Source: Posidonia oceanica
Taxonomy: Eukaryota > Streptophyta > Magnoliopsida > Alismatales > Posidoniaceae
Reading direction: 5' to 3'
Length of the DNA: 64,000 nucleotides
NCBI GenBank assembly: GCA_037176725.1
Contig: JAZBRS010000026.1
Location: forward strand, 59,188,501-59,252,500
Shown in pieces: positions 37,249 through 47,790 of this stretch. The translations under genes were made by a program, and so were the position numbers. Position 1 is the first letter of the stretch. Each line of letters starts with the position of its first letter. Below the pieces are notes generated by a model that had not been told where the DNA came from, ran no database searches, and worked only from the letters and a program-made list of their open reading frames with translations.

Positions 37249-37982
37249 AGTTGCAGCCCGAAAATACAGGCACCGTTATCCCCCATACCATCACTAGAGA
37301 TCCCCAGTATGTCAAGCCTGGAAAAGGGGTCTACCACATCCTCCCAAGAGCAAACACATACCTTCTCCTAACTAGGGGCAGAGAAAGACTGCATACCTAT
37401 GAGGGAGAAACCTTTCAAAAAAAAAAAAGAGAGAGAGCTGAAAGAATAGGTGTAGGTCCTGAGAGTGCAGCCAGTAGCCTGTCCTCACCACATCACCACC
37501 TATAATGCCAACCACCTATTCCGGAGCGCCACCAATAAGCCGAGAGTCTGAGTAGGGCCCAGTGAGTCAAGGACCACTCCCTTCCTCTGCAGCAGGCACC
37601 AAAGCACTCCGCACGCTGAGGGCACTCAAGCATCCACTCAAGCATACTCATTCATCCAATACTACTCATCTTCATAAGCATAGCACTTGCATCCTGCATA
37701 CATGCATCCTCTTCTGTCATTTCTTTTCTCATCAATCATTTCGCTCTGCAACACGCTCCGGCCCTGAGACAGTACTTCCCCCCAGCAGAGCGCGTCGACG
37801 ACTCTCAAGCTGCGCTGGTCTAGATCTCCTGCCGGCCCTCGCCCCCGTGTCCGCAAGACTGCCGTAGAATCCCTTTGCTTATCTGTGCTTAACTGCTATG
37901 TTCTGTTATCAACTGCTAAATGCATATGGAACTACGTTTTCAGTTTCAGTTTCTGCTTGTTGCCAATGATTACATACCTGCG

Positions 37983-38007
37983 AGATCTGACTGTTTATTG
38001 ATAGCAG
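37983..38007 (+). promoter_or_regulatory. candidate 3' splice site upstream of ORF3 (unit B)
   Basis: CTGACTGTTTATTGATAGCAG followed by GTACC: a branch-like CTGAC, a T-rich stretch and CAG ending at 38007, 48 nt before the ORF3 ATG. It is conserved at the same relative place in C (60080) and, with changed flanks, in A (598). Confidence 0.4.
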
Positions 38008-38055
38008 GTACCTTCAAGCTTTGCATCCATCAGCCTGTCTTCTGCAATCAGCGCA

Positions 38056-39258
38056 ATGGGCTTCCCTACTCTGCTAACTCCTGCACATTGCTCGGAAACC
38101 CTGCGAGAATAGGTCGGCAGGCTCACTCAAGTAGACTGTGAAAAGCTGCGCCTGTGGGGCATACCAACTAAACTGCTGAAGGCTGCTGATGTGGAAGTCA
38201 GCCGCCACCTTCTGTGTGCCGCCGCAAGATTCTGGAAACCGGCGTACCATGTCTTCCGCTTTGGCAAGACTGAGCTGACACCTACACTGGAAGAGGTGCG
38301 TCGGATCTGCGGCTTTTCAAAAATCATGGGGCCGCCCATTTTCATGAGGCGAGACGGATATCTCCAGGTCCTAAGCCAACTGACTGGGCTCTCCACTCAA
38401 GCCTGCCAACAAAAGCTAATCTGCACCAGTGGACCAGAGCCTATGCTTCGCCTTGCACACTTTGATGATATCTTGAACAAGCGTGCTGACCTCGGAGATG
38501 AGCTGTGGCTCCGAGGGTTCGTCATCCGCTTTCTGGGCGAACTAATCTTTACTCATGGCCGACTGACAGTGGCCATCGAGGTTGCAGAGATTGCACTAGC
38601 TGTGGTGACCCAGCACATAGACCTGGCACCAGTCGTCTTGGCAGAGACTTATCGCGGGCTGGACCGCATTTCTCATCGCTGCCGCCACTTCCACGGTTGC
38701 GGAGCACTCATACAAGTCTGGCTGACTGCGCACTTAGAGATGGACATCCTGCGCCCTCAAGTACACGCCTTCGAAGCATACTGCAGCAGCGTCCGTACCA
38801 GAGCAGACAAGAGCGTCAAAGAAGAGTACGAGAGGCTGTCAGCACTGATTGACGATGCTGTGACCTGGCGTATCATTCCCTCTGCAGCAGAGCCCTTCAC
38901 AGTCTTCTTCAGCGCGCGTGACACGCGGCTGATCATTCTTCCAGGATTCACAGCAGGCATAGAGTACTACCCAATCAAGGTCATGCGCCAGTTCGGCTTC
39001 CAGCAGGGCGCCTTCATCGACAGTACAGCGCCCAAGCTTCTACAGATGTACCCTCTCAGCACAACTGCCCCAACCAAGAAGCTTGCTAGTCTGATGCAGC
39101 ATGGGGTCCAATCCATAGACATTGCAGCTGTGAGAGGTGTAGGATGCACCCCTGAATATGAAGCTGAAGTCCGACAGCTCTGGCCTATTACTGAAATTCC
39201 GCCAAGCGGCCCCTTGTTCCCCGACTCCAGGCAGTCGAAGAAGGCCCGAACTGACTAG
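38056..39258 (+). pseudogene. ORF3 of unit B, plant-mobile-domain-like, one early stop
   Basis: Same 400-codon frame as ORF3 of C. Codon 19 (38110-38112) is TAG where C has TGG. The rest, from 38113 to TAG 39256-39258, is open. An internal Met at 38191 could start a 355-aa product that lacks the first 45 residues but keeps the whole motif block. Only a handful of other differences from C are visible (for example Ile/Phe near 38746 and Tyr/His near 38968). For domain details see the C copy. Confidence 0.85.
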
Positions 39259-39479
39259 GCCCTTGTGCAACCATCATATGGTCTTCTTTCAGACTATGCT
39301 GTACATTTCTGGCCTGCCACAGGCATTGTACCCACCAAGCTTTATCAATGAAAAACTGTTTCTGCTTTCTGCTTGCACATCAAGTTTCTTTGCTGTATTG
39401 CATATCATTATCATCACCATCTTGGGCCCTCTAACCAGACTTGCAGGCATCACAACGCAGTAAAGTCCTCAGCACCCAA
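39259..39479 (+). other. ORF3-downstream sequence, unit B
   Basis: About 220 bp of non-coding sequence between the ORF3 stop and the repeat-hairpin region. It has a TTTATCAATGAAAAACTG stretch and ATCATTATCATCACC near 39410. I see nothing else in it. Confidence 0.6.
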
Positions 39480-39519
39480 TCCGGAGTCCAGAACATCTAC
39501 GGACCCGCGTCGTCAAGCT

Positions 39520-40165
39520 ACGCCATCCGGCGTCCTCAGCTGATCATCCCCAGCTGAGTCCCTTGCGGGCTGGCACCCCAAACTGCCCGGCGAAAGGTCC
39601 GTCAACCTGTCATCATCCTCAGCTGATCATCCCCAGCTGAGTCCCTTGCGGGCTGGCACCCTAAACTGCTCGGCGATGGGTTCGTCAACCTATCATCCAT
39701 CCACTCACTCATTTATCTTTGCATCCTGATGCCAGGGGCGCTTCGGACATCCCCTGGTATCATCCTGATACCAGGGGCATCTTTTGGCTGCCCTACGGTA
39801 TCATCCCCAGCTGATCATCCTCAGCTGAATCCTCTGCGGGCTGGCACCCCAAACTGCTCGGCGAAAGGTCCGTCAACCTGACACTCTTCTCGGCTGGTCA
39901 TCCCCAGCTGAGTCCCCAGCTGATCGCCCTCAGCTGAGTCCCCAGCTGATTGCCCTCAGCTGAGTCCCTTGTGGGCTGGCACCCCAAACTGCTCGGCAAA
40001 AGGTCCGTCAACCTGACACTCTTCTCGGCTGATCATCCCCAGCTGAGTCCCTTGCGGGCTGGCACCCCAAACTGCCCGGCGAAAGGTCCGTCAACCTGAC
40101 ATCCTCCTCAGCTGATCACCCTCAGCTGAGTCCCTTGCGGGCTGGTACCCCAAACTACTTGTCTG
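39520..40165 (+). repeat. ~60-130 bp repeats with CTCAGCTG/CAGCTGAG hairpins, unit B
   Basis: About six occurrences of a unit with CAGCTGAGTCCCTTGCGGGC, then GGCACCCCAAACTGC, then CGGCGAAAGGTCCGTCAACC. Most are preceded by CTCAGCTGATCATCCC, which forms an 8-bp stem with the following CAGCTGAG. GGCA/TGCC also pair within GGCACCCCAAACTGCC. At 39725-39790 the block CCCCTGGTATCA TCC TGATACCAGGGG makes a 12-bp stem, alternative to CCAGGGG/CCCCTGG. Confidence 0.8.
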
Positions 40166-40223
40166 ACAAGCACGACACTCTTGTCATCACTCTCTGCTTT
40201 CGATGCCAAGGACGCGCTGGCCA

Positions 40224-40252
40224 ACCCCTGGTGTCATCCCGACACCAGGGGC
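40224..40252 (+). repeat. 11-bp hairpin CCCCTGGTGTC/GACACCAGGGG, unit B
   Basis: Same type as the GGTATCA/TGATACC hairpin near 39760, but the stem has changed on both arms (GTGTC/GACAC against GTATC/GATAC), so pairing is kept. Confidence 0.75.
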
Positions 40253-40354
40253 ATCTTTTGATCGTCCCTTGGTATCATTCTTTCCCACTTTCCCCCATGA
40301 CGTTCCTGGCATCATGGGATGATTTCTTCTCATCATTCCCTCATCCCCTCTTTG

Positions 40355-40440
40355 CCGGCCGATAAGTCCGATATCTTATCATTCTTATCATTCCCTCATC
40401 CCCTCTTTGCCGGCCGATAAGTCCGATATCTTATCAACCA
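40355..40440 (+). repeat. two copies of a GATAAG/CTTATC hairpin unit, unit B
   Basis: Two tandem copies of TCATTCCCTCATCCCC..GCCGGCCGATAAGTCCGATATCTTATC. GATAAG pairs with CTTATC around TCCGATAT. A third copy follows the minisatellite at 40902-40930. Confidence 0.8.
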
Positions 40441-40444
40441 ACCC

Positions 40445-40876
40445 TTCTCATCATGATCTCATCCCCCTCTTTAGCTTAGCTTCTCATCAAGATCTCATCC
40501 CCCTCTTTAGCTTAAATTCTCATCATGATCTCATCCCCCTCTTTAGCTTAAATTCTCATCATGATCTCATCCCCCTCTTTAGCTTAGCTTCTCATCATGA
40601 TCTCATCCCCCTCTTTAGCTTAGCTTCTCATCATGATCTCATCCCCCTCTTTAGCTTAGCTTCTCATCATGATCTCATCCCCCTCTTTAGCTTAGCTTCT
40701 CATCATGATCTCAACCCCCTCTTTAGCTTAGCTTCTCATCATGATCTCATCCCCCTCTTTAGCTTAGCTTCTCATCATGATCTCATCCCCCTCTTTAGCT
40801 TAGCTTCTCATCATGATCTCATCCCCCTCTTTAGCTTAGCTTCTCATCATGATCTCATCCCCCTCTTTAGCTTAAC
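40445..40876 (+). repeat. 36-bp minisatellite, 12 units, unit B
   Basis: Unit TTCTCATCATGATCTCATCC followed by CCCTCTTTAGCTTAGC. Because 36 is divisible by three, a reading frame through it stays open (12-aa repeat), but there is no other sign of coding. Unit C has 9 units at 62518-62841, which explains the 108-bp offset between B and C downstream. Confidence 0.9.
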
Positions 40877-40974
40877 TCCTTATCATTACCTCATCCCCTC
40901 TTTGCCGGCCGATAAGTCCGATATCTTATCATTCTCATCATGATCTCGTCCCCTCTTATCAATCAATCAATCAC

Positions 40975-42025
40975 TCATGCTAGGCTGATATCCGAAACTA
41001 TCAATCATCATCAATCAAACTCGTGCTAGGCTGATATCCGAAACTATCAACAATCAATCACTCTCAGGCTGATAACCTAAACTATCTTCTGGCCGATCCA
41101 TGGTTGGCCCGCAGTTGTGTTATACGGCTGACATCCAGTAACTGTCCCTCGTAATTGCACCTTTCCAGTTGATAGGTCTGTAAACTATCCGCCGGTTGAC
41201 AGGACCGTAAACTGTCGCTCCAGTTGATAGGTCTGTAAACTATCGCGTGCAATTACGTTATACGGCTGACATCCAGTAACTGTCCCTTGCAATTGCGGTT
41301 TCCAGTTGATAGGTCTGTAAACTATCCTCCAGTTGATAGGTCTGTAAACAATCCGCCGGTTGACAGGACCGTAAACTGTCGTTAGGCTGATATTCCTAAA
41401 CTATCACCAGCAATTGCATTATACGGCTGATATCCAGTAACTATCCCTCATCATTGCGCGTTTCCAGTTGATAGGTCTGTAAACTATCCGCCGGTTGACA
41501 GGACCGTAAACTGTCGCTCCAGTTGATAGGTCTGTAAACTATCCACCAGTTGGTAGGACTGTAAACTACCACGCGCAATGATGTTATACGGCTGACATCC
41601 AGTAACTGTCCCTCGCAATGCCGTTTCCAGTTGATAGGACTGTAAACTATCCTCCAGTTGATAGGTCTGTAAACTATCCGCCGGTTGACAGGACCGTAAA
41701 CTGTCGTTCCAGATGATAGACTGTAAACTATCCGGCATTGCGTTATACGGCTGATATCCAGTAACTATCACTCATGGTTTGTGGTTTCCGGTTGACAGGA
41801 CCGTAAACTGTCGCTCCAGTTGATAGGTCTGTAAACTATCTGCCGGTTGACAGGACCGTAAACTGTCGTTAGGCTGATACTCCTAAACTATCACCCACAA
41901 CCATGTTATACGGCTGATATCCAGTAACTATCACTCACAACTGCTCCGGTTGACAGGACCGTAAACTGTCACTCCCGGTTGATAGGACCGTAAACTATCC
42001 GGACGATAAGCCCGTCACCTTATCA
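40975..42025 (+). repeat. hierarchical stem-loop array, unit B
   Basis: About 30 short units such as GATAGGTCTGTAAACTATC, GACAGGACCGTAAACTGTC, GGTAGGACTGTAAACTACC, GATATCCAGTAACTATC: a 4-5 bp stem with a similar 8-10 nt loop. Longer arms enclose groups of units: 41151/41247, 41288/41410, 41449/41572, 41615/41733 and 41773/41895 (start positions of left and right arms, 9-12 bp each, all of different sequence). GCAGTTGTG (41111-41119) pairs with CACAACTGC (41936-41944) around the whole. Each left arm is followed by TTTCC and each right arm by TTATACGGCTGA. No coding potential. Confidence 0.85.
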
Positions 42026-42560
42026 TTTTTTTTTTCTCCTTTTCGGCGTGACCTTGTCCCAGGAAGACAAAGTCACGCACCCCCTTTCTGCGATAGGAGA
42101 GTTGGCCTCTCTCCCCTCGCACTCTTTTCTTTCCTGCTGGCTTGTTCCCCAGACGGGGACAAGCTGCACCCTGTTTCCCCTCGCTTTGTCGCGTAAGTTT
42201 GGCCTCCCTGCCAGATCCTTGCGCCACATCGCGTCCTTTTATCTTCTCTTTTGCATCGTCTCCGTACTTTCTCAGCTAGCATTGCATATTAATTCAACAT
42301 CATCAGCATCACTTGCACGGCATCAGCATCTTTTCTAGTTGCACTAACTTTTGTACTAATTTTTGCATCGCATCAGCATGCATTGCATACTTAGCATCAT
42401 TCAACTGCACCTAGCATCTTGCACTGCGGCAATGGGCTACGACGTTCGGTGCATCCGCCGAATAAGTAACTCACGCCAATAGCAAATCTTTTGGCCCTCC
42501 GGTCAAATGGGGTGTCTTGTCAACCCTGAGCAGCGGTCTCGGTTTCCTTGACCTCGCTCA
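42026..42560 (+). other. pre-PPT region with further hairpins, unit B
   Basis: After a T run, GCGTGAC..TTGTC pairs with GACAA..GTCACGC (42045-42077), then CTTGT..CCCC with GGGG.ACAAG (42141-42163). From 42240 GCATC/CATCAGCAT words are repeated. CCCTGAGC (42524-42531) pairs with GCTCAGGG (42556-42563), which overlaps the PPT. No ORF of note. Confidence 0.65.
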
Positions 42561-42572
42561 GGGAGGGGCATC
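42561..42572 (+). other. polypurine tract of unit B
   Basis: GGGAGGGGCATC directly before the TGTTGACACC start of LTR2, the place for the plus-strand primer. Confidence 0.8.
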
Positions 42573-45500
42573 TGTTGACACCCCATTTCGACAAGGCTGA
42601 ATCGGCAGACCTCTCTGGCGGCTAGGAAAAACCCAAAATCGCACATTCCTCTTCATCCTTCTTCCCAAATCAAAACTCCAGCTCAAACCTCAAAGCCAAA
42701 CCTAGAACCACACCCATTTTCTAACCCCAAAACCTTACCCCGAAACCATCCCAAAACCTTACCCTGAAACCATCCAAAACCCAAGCCAAAACCAAACCCT
42801 AACCCTCCTTTCTACCCTTCATAACCAGCCAACTTGACCTAAGCCTTTACCCCTCTTCCCGAGCTCAAAACTTGACCAAAATCCATAGGAAAATCCACCA
42901 ACACCCACTCAACAAACCTACTCTAGAACCTAGAAATTTCTAAACCTAACCCATTCCCAAAAACCCTAGAAAACCTAGGTGAATTTCCCCTTTTTCTACA
43001 CCTTGAAACCCCTCCAAAACCTTCTTAGAATCAAACCAAAACCTTAGACCCAATACCTTAAGCCCTAGACTACCCACTCACCAATTTCCACCCCATTCCG
43101 AGACCTCTAAGCCTTCCTTTCACCCAAATTATCCTTTTCTCTCTCCAGGATTATCATTTTCTCTCTCCTCTCTCTCTCCTGATTATCATCTCCCTTTTCA
43201 TCCCCTTTTTGCCCTTTCCCTGGCTTGGCTGTGGGCCCCCTTTGTGCTTCTATCCCTTCTCTATCTTATTCCTATTTTTATTTTATTTTTAGCCTTTTCT
43301 CTGAATTTTAAAAAATCATTTCCCTCCAACTCATCTCTTTCCCTTTTATTTCTCCCTTTTTCCATTCTCTTCCTCCTTCTCTTTTCCTTTTCTTTCTTTT
43401 GCAAAAAACCATAAAAACCCCTAAAAATCTGTAAAATTCCAAAACATAAAAGAGACAAACCAGAACCCTAAAAAAAAAAAAAAATTAAATTAAAAACATT
43501 AAGCAAGCAATTAAAAACTTGAACTCACTTAAATCAAGCTAAAAAGAAAATCAAGCATGCAAACTAAAAAATGCGAAACAAACCAAAATAAAATACTGAA
43601 AAATCTAGGAAAAAACTAAAACAAAATCAAGACCCACCAAAAGTAAAAACCCTACCAAAAGAATTAAAAATAAACCCTAAAAAAGAAGTGAAACAATTAA
43701 GAACACTAAGATAAGTAATTAATGAAAGAAAAAGCTTAACTTAACAAACCTAAGGAAAACAATTTGAGAACTCAATTAAGAAAGATGAAGAACACATCAA
43801 AAAGACTTGAAGACTCTTAATCAAACAAGAGAAACCTAATTAAAAAACATCAAGAAAAATCAGCAAATAAAAATTAAAAAAGCCTAATCCAAAAGACTTA
43901 AGAAAGAAAAACCCTAAAAAGACTAAGACTTAAAAACCCAAAACCCATTCCGATTAATATAAAAATAAATCCTAAAAAATCCTAATCAACATCCTAAAAT
44001 GCTCAACAAGAAAAACACAATTTTTAAAACAATTTAAAAAGATTTAACAAACACTTAATCAAATGGAAAACAAATTAAGAACAAAACAAAACCATAAAAC
44101 CCTAATCAAGCCCAAAACACACTAATTAACCTAAAAACAGTCACTAAAAATCTAATTAAAATCCTAAGTCACAACACAACCTTTCTAGTATTTTTACTTA
44201 TTTTTAATTTATTTTTCCTAATTTTATTTTCTCACTTTTCCCTCCCCTTCTTCTTTCTCTTCTTTCTTTCTTTTTCTTCCTTCTCCCCTTTCTTTTGGTC
44301 CAACCCATTCAACTCTTCCCCTCCTTCTTTCCTTCTTTCTTAATTTCTTTTTTTTCTCTCAAGCCCACAACCCACGGCCCATGCACTTCCCCTCCTCTTT
44401 CCCTCCTTCCCTTCTTCTTCTTCTTCCTCTCTTCTTCTCCTCTTCTCACAGAAACGACAGACCTCTCCCTCATTGGTTTTTCTTTTTCAAACCTCCACCT
44501 GACACCCAAGACTTCCCTCCATCACTCCCATACCCTGTGGCCGACGACCCACACCAGCAACCCCCTCCATGCTCTGCCAAAGATGGCAGAAACCCATCCC
44601 CTTGACCAAAAACCATTGAATTTCAGTAGGGAGAGAGGAGATAAAAACGGCTTCATTTCCTTCACAACGGGACTTTTTTGGCTCACACCTGGAAAGACCA
44701 AGTTCCCAGCTCTCTCACCCTTCTTCCAGAACTGAAAAACACCTTGAAACCTTCCCGGAATCGAGCTCCAAACCCTTCAGCACCCAACACCTTCCAGAAC
44801 GACCTTCCTCATTGCAAATCCACCACCACGAGCCTCCTAAAATCCCAGAACTTTGCCATCAGACTCACCAAGCAACCACCTTCCCAAGTCACCCAAAATC
44901 GCGTCCTAAAACCTCCCACACTCCTCACAGTCCACTACAAACACTTGGGTCCTCTTTTTTGCCAAAATCTTCAAACACCCATATCTTCCTCTACACTCAG
45001 TGAAATCCACTTCCGTTTCCTCCCACGCACTCCCCGAGCAACCACCTAGCCGCCCGTGCCTTCGCCTCGCCTTGGAGCGCCGCATATCGCCGCGTCCACC
45101 TCGGCCTCCACCGGTGAAGCTCCGCTGAACCAGATCTTGCCATGGGCTGTAGAACGCTCCCCTGAGACCTCCGTCATCCTCCTCGGGCCTCCGGCAACGC
45201 CCCCCGAGCTCCCCAACGCAGCAGCCGCCGCCCTCCGCCGTCCCCACTCCTCTCCGGCCGGCCGAAAGTCACCTAGGTGGGTTGACTCACCCGGCGTGCG
45301 TAAGGGCCGAAGAAAGCCTCCCCTGGATTCCCCTCGTCGCCCTCTTGCTCCTCGGCTTTTCCCCGAGGGATTTCATCACCTGTGCCGCCCGCAAACACTC
45401 GCCGGAGTTACCTTCTTCTCCGGCACCGGTCGCCGGCGCTGCGAAGACAGCGGCTTCTCCACGCGCGCCCGCCGCCGCCGACGCTCCGCCGCACCCCTCC

Positions 45501-45639
45501 TCCGCCTCCGACGCTCCGCCGGTTCCTCCCAGACCCCCGCCGCCTTGCGTCGCCCTTCCTCCACCGGTCCAGAGAAGCCGCCGGCGAGCTCCGGCCTCCT
45601 CCACTGTAAGTCTCCTTCCTCTCCTTTATTTTCATTTTT

Positions 45640-46600
45640 TTTGCTAACTTATCAACTTTCCCTCACATTGCATTTATGTTATATTAAGTTTCTAATATTG
45701 CGTTTAGGTCCAAATCAGTTTAATGCTTGCTTTGTTGTGATTTAAAACCATGCTAAATTGCTTTAATTATCTCTGCTTTTCCGTATTTACATTCCAGACC
45801 TTTTACTATGCTGTTTAGTTGTAACTTTTTATGTCTTAGCCCCTCTGCTTTTAATTTTTGCATCTGAATCCTACAGTAGATTATTTAATTTAAATGCTGT
45901 AAGTTTGCCTTATTGTATTGCGTTCTGGGCCCTTCTCAGTTTCTGTTTTTGTATCTTAGTCCAATGCACTGTAGAACTTAGGGTTTATTTTCGCATTTTG
46001 CATGCTGCATTGCACATCTGTCCCTCTGTTTTTTCATTTTTGCATCTAAGTCCATTTTAAATGTATAGTAACCATTCTGCATGCACCTTAGCTTATTGTA
46101 TTGCATTTTCAACCTTGTATTTCCAAAAATTGCATGTCAGTCCCCAGACCTTGATTTCAGAACACATTTTACATCTAAAATTGCATACTTGACCCTTGCA
46201 TGATTTAAAAATGACATATAGGTCCTTGCATCCTCTTAAAGTCATGTAAAAAGACCGTTTTGCCCCTAAAGTTGCATCTTAGCTCCTATTCTTATAAAAT
46301 TGCATATAGACCCTCCACTTGCATTCCCAGACTCCCCAGGACCCTGTTTTCTGGAAAAATTGCATTTTAGCCCCTGATGTTTTTAAAAATTGCATTCTGC
46401 TTGCCATTTGCTTTCAAAACTTCCTCTGATGCATACCAACTTTTAAAAGCTGTGTTCTGAAGCCTATTTTTTGCAAAACTACCCTCTGCCACCTCCTGTT
46501 CTCAGAATCCCTGCCTGTAAGCCCCATCCTTTTCAAAAATTTGCATTTAAGCCCCTTTTCTTTTTTAAAATAGCATTTGAACTCCTTTTTTTTCCTAAAA
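45640..46600 (+). repeat. array of spaced TTGCATTTTAGCCCC-type words in LTR2
   Basis: Same word array as 21160-22150. The TGCA and TAG(T/G)CC cores are kept while the filler between them differs strongly from LTR1. Confidence 0.55.
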
Positions 46601-47369
46601 GTCTTCCTCCTTGTCTTTTCTGGCATCTTGCATGCATTTGCATTCATGTAGCTTTGCATTAAGTTTCTTTCGCACACACCAGAGCCCCCTCAGCTCCCAT
46701 CCACCTGGGAGGACCCTTTTGCACACCCCTAGGACCTCCTGAACACTTAGATCTGTTCTTCTCTCCTGTTCTGGCCTTTCCGCCCTGAAGCTGCGATATC
46801 TTTCAATCCGGCCGTTGGATCTTCCCAAACAAGCTGCCCAGGCGACCGCAGCGAAGCGCTCTTCAGCATGGACCAAGCAGATTTCAGATCAGACCCCAGG
46901 ATTTCCAGGTATGCCCTCCTGAACCTTTGCATTGCATTCATTCGCATGCCATTTGCATAGTTTGCCTCGTTTTCGCTTTCGGTCTCTTTGAGCATGTAGA
47001 ATAGGACCTCCCTTTCTTGTCTATCAATTCCAATCCTCGTTTCGCGTTTCCCCGTGTGTTTTGCGTTGTGTTTTCCCTGGATTTGCCACTTAATGCGACT
47101 TTTTCCCCCTTTTCCACGATCCGATCGCATCGCGAGCTTTGGGCAGCGTGCGAGACACACCGTGGAGCGGTTTAGTAGGAAACGGTCACAAAGAGGCGGT
47201 AATCCCTCCGTTTGCTCACTCTCCCCTTTGCAGGTCTTTACACCTGCTCTGTGTGGCCCCGAACAGCGTCTGTTCTCACACACGCGCTGTCTTACCTCTC
47301 TTTGGCTTCTTCTGATCTTTTTCTTTGCATTAGCATTCGCATAGCTTTTCTGGGGTTTTGTTTTGCTGT

Positions 47370-47790
47370 TTTGGCACCGTTTTGCGTGCCTGCTTTGCTT
47401 TTGCGCCGTTTTGCGCGCCCGTCTTGTTTTGGCACCATTTCGCGTGCTCGTAATCGTCTTTTTGCATCGTTTTGCGTGCCATTCTGTTTTGTTGTCTCGT
47501 TTTGCGTGCCGCCTTGCTTTTTCGCTCATTTTGCCTGCCGATTTCGTTCTTTTTGCACCGTTTTGCGTGCCATTCTGCTTTCTTGCCTCGTTTCGCACCC
47601 GTCTTGTTTTTCGCTTGTTTTGCGTGCCGGTTTCGTTCTTTTTGCACCGTTTTGCGTGCCATTCTGTTTTATTGTCTCGTTTTGCGTGCCGCCTTACTTT
47701 TTTCGCTTGTTTTGCGCACCGGTTTTGTCTTTTTGCACCGATTTGCGTGCATTCTTGTTTCTCGCTTCGTTTTGCGCGTTTTACGCCGTT
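47370..47790 (+). repeat. GTTTTGCGTGCC tandem repeats in LTR2
   Basis: Thirteen or so units of about 30 bp with core CGTTTTGCGTGCC, more than in LTR1. Two larger blocks (47530-47580 and 47630-47680) are nearly the same, showing recent internal duplication. Confidence 0.85.

Larger units (their letters stand above)
36539..38055 (+). other. INT-ORF3 spacer, second copy in unit B
   Basis: Same composition as 33928-35397: ATC runs (36620-36720), the GGTGATGACAACCGG segment, the A/G tract 37111-37248, and a CATAAGCATAGCAC part. This copy runs on to ORF3. It is nearly identical to 58613-60128 in C. Confidence 0.85.

Noticed and set aside
40407..40943. 178-codon open frame made of 12-aa repeats (and the 142-codon one at 62480-62908)
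   Set aside because: It is the 36-bp minisatellite read in frame. Unit length divisible by three keeps it open, and no other coding sign exists.
40975..42025. CRISPR array
   Set aside because: Repeats are imperfect and of several types, with no unique equal-length spacers and no cas genes, in plant retrotransposon context.
42780..42830. Interstitial telomere repeat (AACCCTAACCC)
   Set aside because: Only one to two units, inside a C/A-rich LTR zone with many similar imperfect words; LTR1 has a variant at the same place.
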